DNA of 64,000 bases from Onthophagus taurus (GCF_036711975.1 NC_091973.1:2356001-2420000), one strand, 5' to 3'; counted from the first letter of the stretch, positions 33,822-46,719 are shown. Translations and numbers: made by a program. Notes: a model not told the origin generated them from the sequence alone.

Positions 33822-34047
33822 GGCTCAACTTAACTTCACCACACACATGAAGGTATCGCACTGAGAGCTAGAATAGGCAGTAGCCCAAAACGTCGCGACG
33901 CCGCAGCGTCGAAACATCATCAAATTGACCTTGCAAACACTTTCCGTTTCTTGTACTACATTTTTAAGAAATAAAAAAAATTGTTTTTACTAGAATTTAT
34001 TTAGAGTAATAGCCAAATAATTCAAACATGCTTCAATAAATAACACA
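33822..34047. other. Short gap between sarcalumenin and the RRM gene
   Basis: About 225 bases holding the sarcalumenin 5' UTR and promoter and the 3' end of the RRM gene. A GC-richer patch near 33890-33915 may be the core promoter. Confidence 0.35.
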
Positions 34048-34674
34048 TCAATTCTTTCCGCATGCAGCGCGCCTTTTGCGACGAATAATCCTCGCCCTTA
34101 GATACTTTTCTCCCCCAACAGTTTCGGTTTTTCGGATGACATCCACAGCATCACTTGCAGATTTTCGCAACAAAAAGATGACATCGGCTGTGCCGGTGGA
34201 GCGACCGAACACATCGTAATAGATGTTGACACTTTCAACGTCCCCAAATACTTTGAAAAGCTTGTAAACTTCTTGGTCGGAGATATCATCTCGTAGATTT
34301 TTGACACGAAGAATTGTTGGGCCTGGATTTGTAATCTTCGGGTTTAACTTATTGCGAAGGCGTTTTGGATACCTAATTTTTAATTTTATTTATAGGAGCT
34401 AAAATAAAGGTAATTAAAATACTAACTTGGGTTGGTATCTAGTCCACGGAGGGTAAAAAGCATTCCACTCGGAGCTTGATACGGAGGAGAGTGAGACAGA
34501 TTCGTCGTTGCTGTATGAAGTTAGATTGCAAGTGGATCGCGATTTAAGAGTTGAAGTACTTCCAGAAATCGTTGGTGTGCTAGACGAAGATGATTCCTTC
34601 GCTTCGTCGTTGCTTTCCAAATCTTCCTCTGGGACTTCGACGATCGTTTCCAACTTGATAACAAATTTCTTCAT
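34048..34674 (-). CDS. ALY/REF-like RRM protein
   Basis: Two coding exons (34674-34427, 34372-34048) give 190 residues. A probable 5' UTR intron ends about 17 bases upstream of the ATG. Residues 1-80 are serine- and acid-rich and disordered. The C-terminal half is one RRM: TILRVKNLRDDISDQEVYKL as the RNP2 region, and GRSTGTADVIFLL as the RNP1 region with the REF-family GTADV signature. A basic tail (RARIIRRKRRAA) follows. REF proteins couple splicing to mRNA export through UAP56 and NXF1. The usual N-terminal UAP56-binding helix is not evident, so this may be a divergent paralogue rather than the main export adaptor. Confidence 0.72.
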
Positions 34675-35045
34675 CTCGAAGCTTGATTTACCTCTAAAAA
34701 TGATTTAAAATACATTAATAATAAGAATATGGGTAAAAAATGCATTTTTACCTGGTATCCTTTAAAAAAGCGCACTTCACTAACAAATTGAATTGTGTAC
34801 TAATCAAAATGGCGGAGAGGGGTTGGGTTGTAAAAAAAATTGGGACATGCGCAATCGCGTTTTGTGGTCTAAAAACCGTTGTGCGCACGCGCAGAAAAAA
34901 ATGGGATTTATTTCATAATAAAATATATTTGTTATAAATACTCGGTTTTTTATGAATACAAATGAGGTTTTTACATGATTTTCTGGTATAAAAATAATAG
35001 TCTTTTCTCTCTGTGAGAAAGGAATGAATTAAAAAAGTTTGAACA

Positions 35046-35419
35046 CTATACGGTGGTAAGTTCAATTCGATTGTACTTCCTCTCCTTTTTACACAAAATT
35101 GGATAAAAAAACGCTATGTAATAAACAGCAACCCCTAATAATACAAGTGATACAATAAGAAAAACTAATCCCCATGCTGATATCCCGATTCCCCTCCCTA
35201 CAAATAATTATTAATTTAATCTTAATTTAGAGTATAAAATAAATCATACCTTGAGCGAATGATTGTACATTATTTTCTAAAGCCTTAGTTTTGCATTCAG
35301 CTGAAGTGATAAGTAGAGTTGATAAAACTAAACAAAATAAACAAATCAAAAAAATATCGAAATCTTCTCCTTTACAACTTACTTAAAAGAAAATGAAAGA
35401 TTTTAATAATTTTCGTCAT
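35046..35419 (-). CDS. Small 88-residue membrane protein (signal peptide plus one TM helix)
   Basis: Three short exons (35419-35383, 35327-35250, 35197-35046), each too small to stand out as an ORF, sum to exactly 89 codons. The splice sites are good (GTAAGTT, GTATGAT; TTTGTTTAG, TTTGTAG). The N-terminus is hydrophobic (FHFLLILSTLLITSAEC), a likely signal peptide. A lumenal loop of about 25 residues follows, then a TM helix (LVFLIVSLVLLGVAVYYIAF) and a basic cytosolic tail, CKKERKYNRIELTTV. I recognise no family. Exact frame conservation through two introns and the membrane topology argue that it is real. It is head-to-head with WDR35, 375 bases apart. Confidence 0.7.
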
Positions 35420-35794
35420 CTTAAACTGTTTTAATCCTCTAACTCTACTCGATTTTCACAACACAACTCGCCATAATTCTTTTACAGGTAAAAAAGGGCT
35501 TGGTAGTCCCGAAAAGGTCTAAACCACTTAAAACAAAGCAAAAATCAATTTTTTTTAATCGAATTCGTTCCAAAATTTCAAACACAACGATGTTACTTTT
35601 ATTTTAAAAATTTAAAAAAGGATTGTTAAATAATATTTGAATGTTATCAACAAAATAATTATTGCGCATCGAGTTTAATGCGCGTGCGCGGCACTCGCCG
35701 AATATATTCTGTGTCCATGGCAACCTGTTGTTAGATGTCAACAAACTCACGTTTCTTTAAATGTCAATTATAGAGTTAAATTTATTCACACAAA

Positions 35795-38700
35795 ATGTTT
35801 ATTTATTTAAGCAAAAAGGTAAATGTGTTTTTAAATTAACGAGTATTATTATATTCCTTTTTATTTCTTTATTTAGATTGCAATACCAAATAATACCAAA
35901 TTAAATACGGTTGCTTGGAACAAAGATAATGGTTATATTGCGGTTGGAGGTGAAAATGGACTTTTAAAAGTTTTGAAATTGGATGGAGGTAATTATTTGA
36001 TGCTATTTTCATTTATGTGTATGGAGGTGTTTGGGGATGTTATCGAGTTAACTTCAATATAATTTTGTTGCATGGAGATGTTCCACCGAGATGAAAGACT
36101 AAAACATTTATTTCTATGTTAATGTATTTAGAGAATAATTAAAGTGAAGAGATTGCTTGAAGTTGAGGCAACATAATTTTTGACATATTATTGATGATAA
36201 GCTTTAAAAATATTGACAAATATGAACTTAATATAATTGATTACCTTTTTCTTCTTTCTTCCAGGTAAGCTTGGAGCCTGTTCTTCATTGATAATGCCTC
36301 TATTCTGTGTGTAAATTATCACTCCATCTTTTCCTTGGACTTGTTTACCATTCTACTCTTTCTATATGTGCCTTTCTTGTTGTGTGTTCCATTATTGATA
36401 TTTTCCTCCTCATATAATCTTATGTTTTTGCAACTTCTCTATCATAGAGAGTTTTGAGATGTCGTTTTATTGACTTCCTGACTTGTTGGGATACTTCATT
36501 TTCAATGTCATCGAAACTTGATAGTTCAACTCCTAACTTACATGCTGAAAATCCTGAGTAATAACATTAACAATTTGTAAAACTACGAATTCAGCATTTT
36601 TCTCGATATTTATGCATCTGAAAGCACAAGTGGAAGAGGGCAATATTGTTAAGAACAAAATTTGGTACAACTTTTGTTCTAAAAGTTTTTTTATAACATT
36701 CTCCAATTACCGAGTATTGTTCATGATAAAGATATTATCTCGCAACTCCAGCGCGTAGAAAAGCTTTGCGAGAATCAGAATATCCAGAAATGGAAGATAA
36801 GTTGTATAAATGGTTTCAGTTACAGTCACAACTAACTTTTTAAGTGAAAAACTTTGTAGTTTTCGCAAATTTTTCAGTTTTTGCAGGAAGGGTAAAAACA
36901 AAAGATAGCTCTCAAAAAACGAAATCATGACATGTAAGCTATTTTTTGTCTATCTCTTTTAGTTTCTGAGATAACCTATACAGACAACAAATTTGGGACA
37001 CCTGTATACTTAGGGCGGCCAAGACTATTTCTTTCATAAACTTCAAGCAGCATTGACTTGGTTTCATGCTCTGAATCTCAAATGATACCATTAACAACAT
37101 TATGGAAGAAATTAATGTTATTTGGGGCGGCCGACGTCTTCGAAGTCGGCCGAGATTACTTCTTATATCACGAACAATACTTGGGGCGCCATAAATAATT
37201 CCTTAGTTTAATACTCTCGGCCGACTTCGAAGACGTCGGCCGCCCCCACATATCATGAACAATACTTAGGGCGGCCGACGTCTTCGAAGTCGGCCGAGAT
37301 TATTTCTTATATCACGAACAATACTTGGGGCGCCATAAATAATTCCTTAGTTTAATACTCTCGGCCGACTTCGAAGACGTCGGCCGCCCTAAGTATTGTT
37401 CATGATATGTGGGGGCGGCCGACGTCTTCGAAGTCGGCCGAGATTACTTCTTATATCACAAACAATACTTGGGGAGCTATGAGACGCCATAAATAATTTC
37501 TTATTTTAATATTCTCGGCCGACTTCGAAGACGTCGGCCGCCCTCAGTATTCTTCATTATACTTGGGGACTAGTATTGTTCGTGATAAAGCATGATCTTC
37601 GCCTACAACCCAACCCAAGTATCGTTGGTCGCAGTAAATGTTGTTAATGCTATTTGGGGCGGCCGACGTCTTCGAAGTCGGCCGAGATTATTTCTTATAT
37701 CACGAACAATACTTGGGGCGCCATAAATAATTTTTTATTTTAATACTCTCGGCCGACTTCGAAGACGTCGGCCGCCCTAAGTATTGTTCATGATACTTGG
37801 AGGCGGCCGACGTCTTCGAAGTCGGCCGAGAGTATTAAAATAAAGAGTTATTTATGAAGCTCCAAGTATTGTTTGATTGTTATGTTTGATTTGGTGGCTT
37901 CCACTTCACAGATACTTTTTTCTTTCGGAACCTTCTTTGTAGCAACTACATACTTAGTTAGTGATATTTCGATTGGCAAATCTTTGTTCTTGTGGATGTG
38001 ATTTGCTTCCCAAAAAACGATTTTTTCAAGTTTGATAGACAGAGTTTAATTGATTATCATAGTTACAATATTTCTTAATATTTAATAATAAAATCTTATT
38101 TAGGTGGTGATCAAGAATCAAAATCGCGTGGTTTGACCGCTGGGAGTAATTTATCGATGAATCAAACCTTAGAAGGTCATACAGATAGTATTAAAGTAAT
38201 AACTTGGAATGAATCTCACAAGAAGCTGACGTCTAGCGATCAAAATGGTGTTATTATCGTATGGATGTTATACAAAGGTGCTTGGTATGAAGAAATGATT
38301 AATAACAGAAAAAAATCGACGGTGGTGGATATGGCGTGGAGTAGCGATGGGTTAAAAATATGTATTGTTTATGAAGATGGAGCTGTTATTGTTGGATCTG
38401 TCGATGGAAATAGGATTTGGGGGAAAGAATTAAAAAATGTGCAATTAGCTGCTGTGAGATGGTCGCCTGATGGGAAATTACTGGTGTTTGGGTTACAAAA
38501 TGGACAAGTTCATTTGTATGATAATCTAGGAAATTTTGCGGTAAAAAAAAATATAATAACAATCTCAATTAATTAAAATATTATTTTATTTAGATGAAAA
38601 TTGAAATTTTTTGTATGGATCCTCTCAACCCAGAAGCAAGCATCGTTGGGATCGACTGGTACGACGGAAAAAACGGCTACGTACATGCTTTATGCCCCTC

Positions 38701-41648
38701 ATTAGCGATTTGTTACGAAAACGGTAGAATGCAACTTATGTGCAACGAAAACGATAGTGATCCGGTTACTTTACACACGGGAGTCATTGCCGTAAGCGCT
38801 AATTGGAACCACAATGGATCATTAATCGCGGTTTCTGGCCGAACTGTCGAAGAAGACCGTCAATCGAATGTTGTGCAATTTTATAATCCACTAGGACATG
38901 TATATTAATTTATTAAGTAAATAATTCATTTATTTAATTAAATCATTTTTAGCATTTAAGAACATTGAAAGTTCCTGGAAATTCGATTTCATCCTGCGTT
39001 TGGGAGGGAACATCATTACGCGTCGCTTTGGCCGTCGATTCATACGTGTATTTCGCAAATATCCGCCCAGATTATAAATGGTGCTATTTTAAAAAGACCG
39101 TGGTTTTCACTTCTTGTCGACCTCTTAAAGCTGGAGTTTGCGTTTCATTTTGGGATACCACAAATAATCAAGTACATCTTATTTATTCTAAAAAAAAATG
39201 TATAAATTAATATTACTTTTTTAGTGTCACACAAAATTCGTCCCGGTGTTGTTAGCAATAGCAGGTTTTGGAGATCATTGCGTTTTAGTTGTTGGATCGG
39301 ATGGTGATGATCCAGCATCTTATGGATTATTGTTGTGTAATACATTAGGGACCCCAGTTGATGGGAAATACGTCGACATTGAAATACAATGGGTTACGAT
39401 GAATTCAACCCACGTAATTGCCGCTTCAAAATCGAATTTTGTTGTTTGGCAATATAAAACACCAAAGTTTTTAAATATTTTAGCGAATAAATCGCGGTGT
39501 AAAATGTATCATATCGATGATACCCCATCGGGGGCTGTTGAAGTCATCCAAGACTTAGATCAAACCGTTCATGTTCCTGTAAATACGTACACCACAACCG
39601 ACCCAATTTGCGCAATAACTTGTACGAATAAAACGTTAATTATCGGTAGAGAATCGGGAACTCTTCAACATTACGCGTTACCTCACACAGCTCTTTTTAA
39701 TCGTATCAAAACGGCATCGCGTCCTCATAAAATGGCGATTAATTGCAATTCGACGAAATTATCAATTATAGACACATCGGGTGTATTAACCGTTTTAGAC
39801 ATATCGGAAGGCGTTGGTCGCATCAATTCGAATGATAACGAAAAATTAGAACGAAAAGACGTTTGGGCAATGTGTTGGGCATCGGATAATCCCCAACTTC
39901 TCGCGATAATGGAAAAAACGAGAATGTACATTTTTAAAGGCCACAATCCGGAAGAACCGATTGCTTCTTCTGGGTATTTATGTAGTTTCCAAGATCTTGA
40001 AGTTCAAGCGGTTCTCTTAGATGACGTTATGGACACACCAGACAAACCGAATGGTGATCGTTTCATAAAACTCGAAGTTAAGAGTTTAAGAGACACTCGG
40101 CAATTATTAGAAAAAGTTGGGATACAAGAAGCCGCGCAATTCATTGAGGATAATCCTCACCCGAGATTATGGAGGCTTTTAGCTGAAGCGGCACTAAAAC
40201 AAATGAATTTTACCATGGCCGAATCTGCATTTATCCGGTCAAATAATTACGCCGGAATTTTATTTGTTAAAAAAATACAACAAATCAGTAACGAAGCGGT
40301 GAAAAAAGCTTACGTTGCGACATATTTTAAGCGATTTGATGAAGCCGAAAAATTATATCTTGAAGCTGATCGGCGTGATATGGCGCTGGTTATGCGTCAA
40401 ACGCTCGGTGATTGGTTTCGAGTAATTCAAATAATGAAGAATGGAGTTTCCGCCCCCGATTTAGTACTTGAAATGGCTTATAATTCCGCCGCCGAATATT
40501 TCGCGCAATTCAACAACTGGTCAGCGGCCGTTGAATATTACGAATTAGCTAAAAATCGAGCCAAATTAGTAGAGTGTTATTATCATTTAGACGATTACGA
40601 ATCAATTATCGACATGATTAAACAATCCCCAGAGGGCGATCCCCTATTAAAGCAAATTGGTGATATGTTTGCTGCCGAAGGGGGTTACAACATAGCGATA
40701 GATGCTTACACTCAATACGGCGATGTAAAATGTGCGATCGATTTGTGTGTTACACATAACAAATGGGACCAAGCTAAAGAATTGGCTAAAAAACACGACG
40801 TCCCCGAAGTTTACGCCAAATTTACTAATCACACCGTTAATTTGCTCGATCAAAAATTATTGGCAAGCGCAATTGAGGTTAACTTGCAAACAAAAAATTT
40901 TTTGGAAGCTTCGAAAATCGCGTTTAAAATTGCGGAGGAGGAAGGAAAAAAATCTGGTAAAGACCCGATGCGAATGAAACAATTGTACGTTTTGGCGGGA
41001 AAACTCGTGGAGGAACACATGAAGAAAAAAGGTGTTCGTGAACTCGAAGACAATAACGCTTGGAGTGGTGCCGAAGCTTACCACTTTTATATTTTAGCCC
41101 ATGAACATTTGTATTCAGGAAAAATACACAACGCCATGCTTACGGCGTATCAATTAATTGATTACACCGAGTTTATAAAACCAATTAATGTCTTTTCGTT
41201 ATTGGCATTAACAGCGTTTTTAGACGACTCGCTTGGAATATGTTCTAAAGCTCTTACACAATTTAGAACTATTGAAGATATAAGTGAAGAGGAACTTGAG
41301 GAGTATGACCAATTAGCTTTAGATATATTTGAAAAACAGAAACCTGTGGATAATAAGACCGTTCGAGTAACATGCTCGAATTGTCAAAGTTCAGTTCCTG
41401 ATTGGTATGGAAAAAAAAATTTGGGATATGAATTTATTTATTCTATTTCTTTTTTTTTTAGGTGCACAAATTGCCCAAGTTGTTTGATGCGATTCCCAAT
41501 TTGCATAGTGACGGGGCAATCATTAATTGACGAATCCGTTTCTGTTTGGGTATGCAACGATTGTCATCACTACGCCATTCAATCATTTGTTTCTTATTAC
41601 CGAAGATGTCCATTATGTCATTCAAAAATTGATAAATACGATCATTAA
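35795..41648 (+). CDS. WDR35: WD repeat-containing protein 35 / intraflagellar transport protein IFT121
   Basis: Seven exons (35795-35818, 35877-35988, 38104-38540, 38594-38899, 38953-39171, 39225-41404, 41462-41648) give 1,154 residues; human WDR35 has 1,181. The first exon is only eight codons (MFIYLSKK) and matches the human start. Residues 1 to about 640 form two WD40 propellers ([48 protein letters not shown]). The rest is TPR-like helices ([39 protein letters not shown]). The C-terminal zinc-binding domain has CxxC pairs, [18 protein letters not shown] and [11 protein letters not shown]35 is a core IFT-A subunit for retrograde ciliary transport, used in insects by sensory neurons and sperm. 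Intron 2 (2.1 kb) holds repeat cluster 7. Confidence 0.97.
36571..37870. repeat. Hairpin-array repeat cluster 7 (WDR35 intron 2)
   Basis: Left to right: an inverted copy of the subterminal module (36571-36715, matching 29190-29340), a non-array segment beginning TCGCAACTCCAGCGCG (about 36738-37010), then cores in alternating orientation. The spacers are of the TATTAAAATAAAGAATTATT class. From 36738 onward it is the reverse complement of cluster 8, near-identical in the segment compared base by base. Confidence 0.85.
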
Positions 41649-41694
41649 GTTATGTTGTGTTATTGTTATCGTTTAATTTATTACAATTCAGATA

Positions 41695-41700
41695 AATAAA
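41695..41700 (+). terminator. Poly(A) signal of WDR35
   Basis: AATAAA about 50 bases past the WDR35 stop. Confidence 0.7.
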
Positions 41701-42248
41701 TATATATTTAACGATATCTTGGGATTTTTATTGCAAATATTTTTAAATCATTTTTATTTGTTTCCTTTTTAGATTTTTTACAGATAAACAATGTAATTTG
41801 GGTTGCATAATTTCGTAGATAAAAAGCCTCGTTTATAGCCTCGTCCCCTTATAAGAAAACAAATCCTATTTTTATCGAAAGTATAATTTAAAATCGAACG
41901 ATTTTGTGTTATTATGAAAAGTTGTGATTTTTAAAGCATTTCTGTTTAATTATTGAATATAAATTCGGTTTATATTTTTAAATAAAATCCACCAGAAAGT
42001 AACTTATTAAGAATATTAATGAAGTACGCATGCGCCTAAATCTTCAACCGGAAATTGAAAGAGGGCAGCTGACGCTGTTCGATTATCCAACGCCATTTTC
42101 TGTTTTCTCCTGAACGCGTCCGGTGGAGATCAGGTTGAATTGTCCAGCATTGATAAATAGGTATGTTTTTTAAATCATTTTTTAAATAAGCGCGTTTTAA
42201 CTAAATCCGGCGAATTTTCTTTTATTGTTTCATATAGTTTTTTGTAAC
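41701..42248 (+). promoter_or_regulatory. Upstream region and 5' UTR intron of the SR-protein gene
   Basis: A probable first exon ends with ATAAATAG before a GTATGT donor at 42161. The acceptor CATATAG ends at 42237, and translation starts 12 bases later. GC-richer DNA around 42030-42140 fits a promoter. Confidence 0.5.
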
Positions 42249-45200
42249 ATGGGTACACGTGTCTTCGTCGGCGGCTTGACCTACCGCGTCCGTGAGCGGG
42301 ATATTGAAAAATTCTTTCGGAAATATGGAAGAATTAAGGAAGTTGCCATGAAAAATGGATTTGCATTTGTCGTAAGTTTCATTTCTACACTAAATTTATA
42401 AACTTAAGCAAATTTTTAATAAAAATGAATTATTTAATGAATGAAATAAATTTTCCTGTTAGGAATTTGATGACTACAGGGATGCTGACGACGCAGTTTA
42501 TGAATTAAATGGAAAAGAATTATTGGGTGAACGCGTTTCTGTGGAAAGAGCTCGAGGAACGCCGCGTGGTTCAGATCAATGGAGAGGAAGTGGAGGAAGA
42601 GGTTATGGACCACCAAGAGGGAGAAGCCGTGATAAGTAAGATTTAATTCTTGTTTTTTTTATTTTTATTAAGGGGGAGATATACTTAGATTTTTTTTATT
42701 AAGATACTATTTAGTTGTTGCAATGGATAACTTCAATTTTTGGAGTTATAAAGTTACAATGATTTTTGTGACATGCTCAGAATCCTGAGTGTTAATTGCT
42801 ATGAATCCCATTGTTCATGATATAAGAAATAATCTCTCCCACAAGTATCATGAACAACACTTATAGCCCCCCAGAGGATAGCCCCTCTGGTTGCGAAATC
42901 CCGCCCTAGCGCATGCTCTCTTCATATGCAACCCAATAAAACACAAGTATCTGACATCTTTATGATACTTGGGTTGGGTTGTAGGCGAAGATCATGGTCT
43001 ATCATGAACAATACTAGTCCCCAATTATCATGAACAATACTTTGGGCGGCCGACGTCTTCGAAGTCGGCCGAGAGTATTAAAATAAGAAATTATTTATGG
43101 CGCCCCAAGTATTGTTCATGATATAAGAAATAATCTCGGCCGACTTCGAAGACGTCGGCCGCCTCAAATAGCATTAATAACATTTACTGCGACCAAAGAT
43201 ACTTGGGTTGGGTAGCAGGTGAAGATCAGGCTCTATCACGAACAATACTAGTCCCCAAGTATCATGAACAATACTTAGGGCGGCCGACGTCTTCGAAGTC
43301 GGCCGAGAATATTAAAATAAGAAATTATTTATGGCGTCTCATAGCTCCCCAAGTATTGTATGTGATATAAGAAGTAATCTCGGCCGACTTCGAAGACGTC
43401 GGCCGCCCCCAAATATCATGAACAATACTTAGGGCGGCCGACGTCTTCGAAGTCGGCCGAGAGTATTAAAATAAGGAATTATTTATGGCGCCCCAAGTAT
43501 TGTTTGTGATATAAGAAGTAATCTCGGCCGACTACGAAGACGTCGGCCGCCCCAAATAACATTAACATTTACTGCGACCAAAGATACTTGGGTTGGGTAG
43601 CAGGCGAAGATCAGGCTCTATCATGAACAATACTAGTCCCCAAGTATCATGAACAATACTTAGGGCGGCCAACGTCTTCGAAGATGTCGGCCGCCTCAAA
43701 TAGCATTAATAACATTTACTGCGACCAAAGATACTTGGGTTGGGTAGCAGGCGAAGATCATGCTCTATCATGAACAATACTAGTCCCCAAGTATCATGAA
43801 CAATACTTAGGGCGGCCGACGTCTTCGAAGTCGGCCGAGAATATTAAAATAAGAAATTATTTATGGCGTCTCATAGCTCCCCAAGTATTGTTTGTGATAT
43901 AAGAAGTAATCTCGGCCGACTTCGAAGACGTCGGCCGCCCCCAAATATGAACAATACTTAGGGCGGCCGACGTCTTCGAAGTCGGCCGAGAGCACTAAAA
44001 TAAGGAATTATTTATGGCGCCCCAAGTATTGTTCGTGATATCAGAAATAATCTCGGCCGACTTCGAAGACGTCGGCCGCCCCAAATAACATTAATTTCTT
44101 CCATAATCTTGTTAATGGTATCATTTGAGATTCAGAGCATGAAACCAAGTCAATGCTGCTTGAAGTTTATGAAAGAAATAGTCTTGGCCGCCCTAAGTAT
44201 ACAGGTGTCCCAAATTTGTTGTCTGTATAGGTTATCTCAGAAACTAAAAGAGATAGACAAAAAATAGCTTACATGTCATGATTTCGTTTTTTGAGAGCTA
44301 TGTTTTGTTTTCACCCTTCCTGCAAAAACTGAAAAATTTGCGAAAACTACAAAGTTTTTCACTTAAAAAGTTAGTTGTGACTGTAACTGAAACCATTTAT
44401 ACAACTTATCTTCCATTTCTGGATATTCTGATTCTCGCAAAGCTTTTCTACGCGCTGGAGTTGCGATGCAACATGCAATTTTGTTAATGCAATTGATTTA
44501 ATGTTATCTTGAAAGGCATAAATATATTTCCCTCCTTAATTATTAATAAATTTTTAACTGATGATTTTTACATCTTTCGGGACTGATTTATCTTTATGAT
44601 TGAGATTCCCAGCGTACTGAAAAAGAATTTTATAAAATCATTAATTAGTGGATATAAAACGAAGTATTACATAGTGTATTTTTGTTTTATAAAGGTATGG
44701 ACCACCGACAAGGACGGAATATAGACTAATAGTGGAAAATTTAAGTAGCAGAGTTAGCTGGCAAGTGAGTATAAAAGCGGAGCGTCGTTTGATATTTGAA
44801 AAAAAAAATGCTGATTGTAAATTTTTTTGTGTTAACAAAAAGACCGATTGGGTTGTTGGGTCCTAAAGTGTCCTTATTCCTTCATATTCCGACCGAACGA
44901 TGCGTTCCAAGGTTCGATATCGATGAGCATACCGATATGAGCGGGGTTCCGTTCAACACTGTCTTGTCCGTTCTGTTCCGGTGCATTAATACGTATTACG
45001 AGGGGGCCACACGCCAGTTTGGGAGCATTTTCAACACATTTTTCTGTCCTCTGCCAACTCCGGAAGGAAGATCGATCGCTACGGAAGATTAAAAGATGAG
45101 GGATGTAAACGATGCCGAAATTGTACCGATCCGATCCGAGGCAGTTTACACCAATGTAACGACAATGTTATAAAGCTAGAGACGAGTTTTTCAAAAGTTA

Positions 45201-46668
45201 AATTCTTTGTAAAGTGCTCCCAGTACATGGAGTGTGAAGTTTTGTTCAGTCCATTCTATGACAATTGTCGGGTTGCGGCAACGTCAAGTGGCCATGTTCG
45301 TACATTGCGCACCAGGTAATACCCTAGCATGTCGCGGCATTACTTGTTTATTACCGTATTTTTTTACAGTAAATTATTATTATTCCGTATCCGGTTACGT
45401 CTTGCACATGAATTTATTATTTTATTTTTATTCAGGGAGTGGCCAATATTAAAGAACATTTTTAAAAAATCTTCCTTCCTCCTTTCTCTTTCCCTATCCT
45501 ACAAAAAAACATAGAAATGATTATTCTGTTAAAATGGTTAAAATCAGAAATTCAAAATTTTACCTCTAAAGCAAGACGCAACCGAACGGCGAGCGTTTCA
45601 CAGACTGTAAAAGTTAAAAAAATTTTTTGTTTTGTATAAGTCAGTTTGTATCACCAGTTTTGAGAAATTTTTTTGACACGACGTTCAGAAAACAGGTATA
45701 CCAGGCAGTTTTTTCTCTCTCTATATATATAAAAAACATTTTCTTGATTAGGCGGCAATAATTTTATTGCAAACTATAATTGACAATTTTCGTTTATTTT
45801 GTTCCTTTTACCTAGGACTTGAAAGATTACATGCGACAAGCTGGTGAAGTCACTTATGCGGACGCACATAAGCAAAAAAGGAATGAAGGGTAAATCACCA
45901 CCAATTTTTTTATTATTTTTTTTATTTAATTGACTTACTTATTTAGAGTGGTTGAATTTGCGTCATATTCGGATATGAAAAACGCGATTGAGAAGTTGGA
46001 TGATTGTGAATTAAACGGTCGCCGAATTCGATTAATTGAAGATCGTAGGAGGGGAGGAGCTCGCAGATCTCGATCTTCGTCAAGCCGAAGCAGATCGCGT
46101 TCAAGGTCAAGACGCCGTTCTCGATCTCGATCAAGGTAGGTTTAATTTTTTTTATTATTTAATTTTTATCACAATTAATTGCAGGTCCCGCAGTCGATCA
46201 AGAAGCCGTTCTCAACGTTCCAGCCGATCAAAATCGCGTGGTTTATCAAAAAGCAAATCTCCCGCACAGTCAAAATCGCGGTCAAAGTACGTAATTATGT
46301 GTTTTATCCCAAAATTTTTCTTGGAAGTTACTTGATGATTCAGATTTTTAACCATCTTTCGGGGCTGACTGAAATGATGTTAACAAGACTCTCGCTGATG
46401 CAATTTCTTTATTATTACACATTTTATATTAAATAATTCTTTTTTATTTATGATGTTGTATTTTTAATAGCTCAAGAGCCAGATCTAATCCGAAAAGATC
46501 TAAATCTAGGTCTACGTCAAAGGAGAAGGATGGAATGAAGTAAGTTTTATTTAACATAAAAAGGACGATTAAAAATTTATTTTAATTTCAAGTTCTCGTT
46601 CGCGATCAGTAAGCAAAGATAGGCGTAGTAAATCGACCAGCACAACCCCAACCAAAGCGACAACTTAA
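42249..46668 (+). CDS. B52: SR splicing factor of the SRSF4/5/6 (B52/SRp55) type
   Basis: Eight coding exons (42249-42371, 42463-42635, 44695-44764, 45816-45889, 45947-46135, 46185-46286, 46471-46539, 46593-46668) give 291 residues. RRM1 begins [20 protein letters not shown] and includes GFAFVEF. A glycine/arginine linker leads to [19 protein letters not shown] and the pseudo-RRM signature SWQDLKD (residues 120-126), with [12 protein letters not shown] following. The last 100 residues are an RS domain. It regulates splice-site choice in the nucleus; insects usually have a single gene of this class. Introns in the second-RRM region are long and carry repeat cluster 8 and a probable poison exon, which is how SR proteins generally limit their own level. 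Confidence 0.96.
42820..44467. repeat. Hairpin-array repeat cluster 8 (SR-gene intron)
   Basis: Roughly ten palindromic cores in alternating orientation. Spacers include ATTAAAATAAGAAATTATTT and GCGACCAAAGATACTTGGG. The right part (about 44100-44467) is the inverse of 36738-37120 with only a few mismatches. It ends at the same sequence, TCGCAACTCCAGCG on the minus strand. Confidence 0.85.
44843..45315 (+). other. Probable poison cassette exon of the SR-protein gene
   Basis: This block, between the exons ending SWQ and starting DLKD, is far richer in G, C and CpG than the surrounding intron. It ends in a good donor (CACCAG/GTAATA). A T-rich tract and AACAAAAAG form a possible acceptor at its start. 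Entered from the upstream exon (phase 0) it reads TDWVVGS and then a stop, so inclusion would give a premature stop and decay. SR genes commonly contain such exons; the exact acceptor is uncertain (a second candidate follows CCTAAAG near 44865). Confidence 0.55.
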
Positions 46669-46719
46669 AAATTACCACATATTACTTCAAAATATCGTTT
46701 GGCCCGTTAGTATTTTGTA

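Noticed and set aside
36707-44487. Matching ORFs starting MISFFESY on opposite strands
   Set aside because: The identity comes from the inverted DNA copies of a non-coding repeat segment. The ORF has no domain and each copy ends differently.
44796-45092. 98-codon ORF in the SR-gene intron
   Set aside because: It starts in a T/A-rich tract, shows no domain, and overlaps the proposed poison exon in a frame the spliced mRNA would not use.
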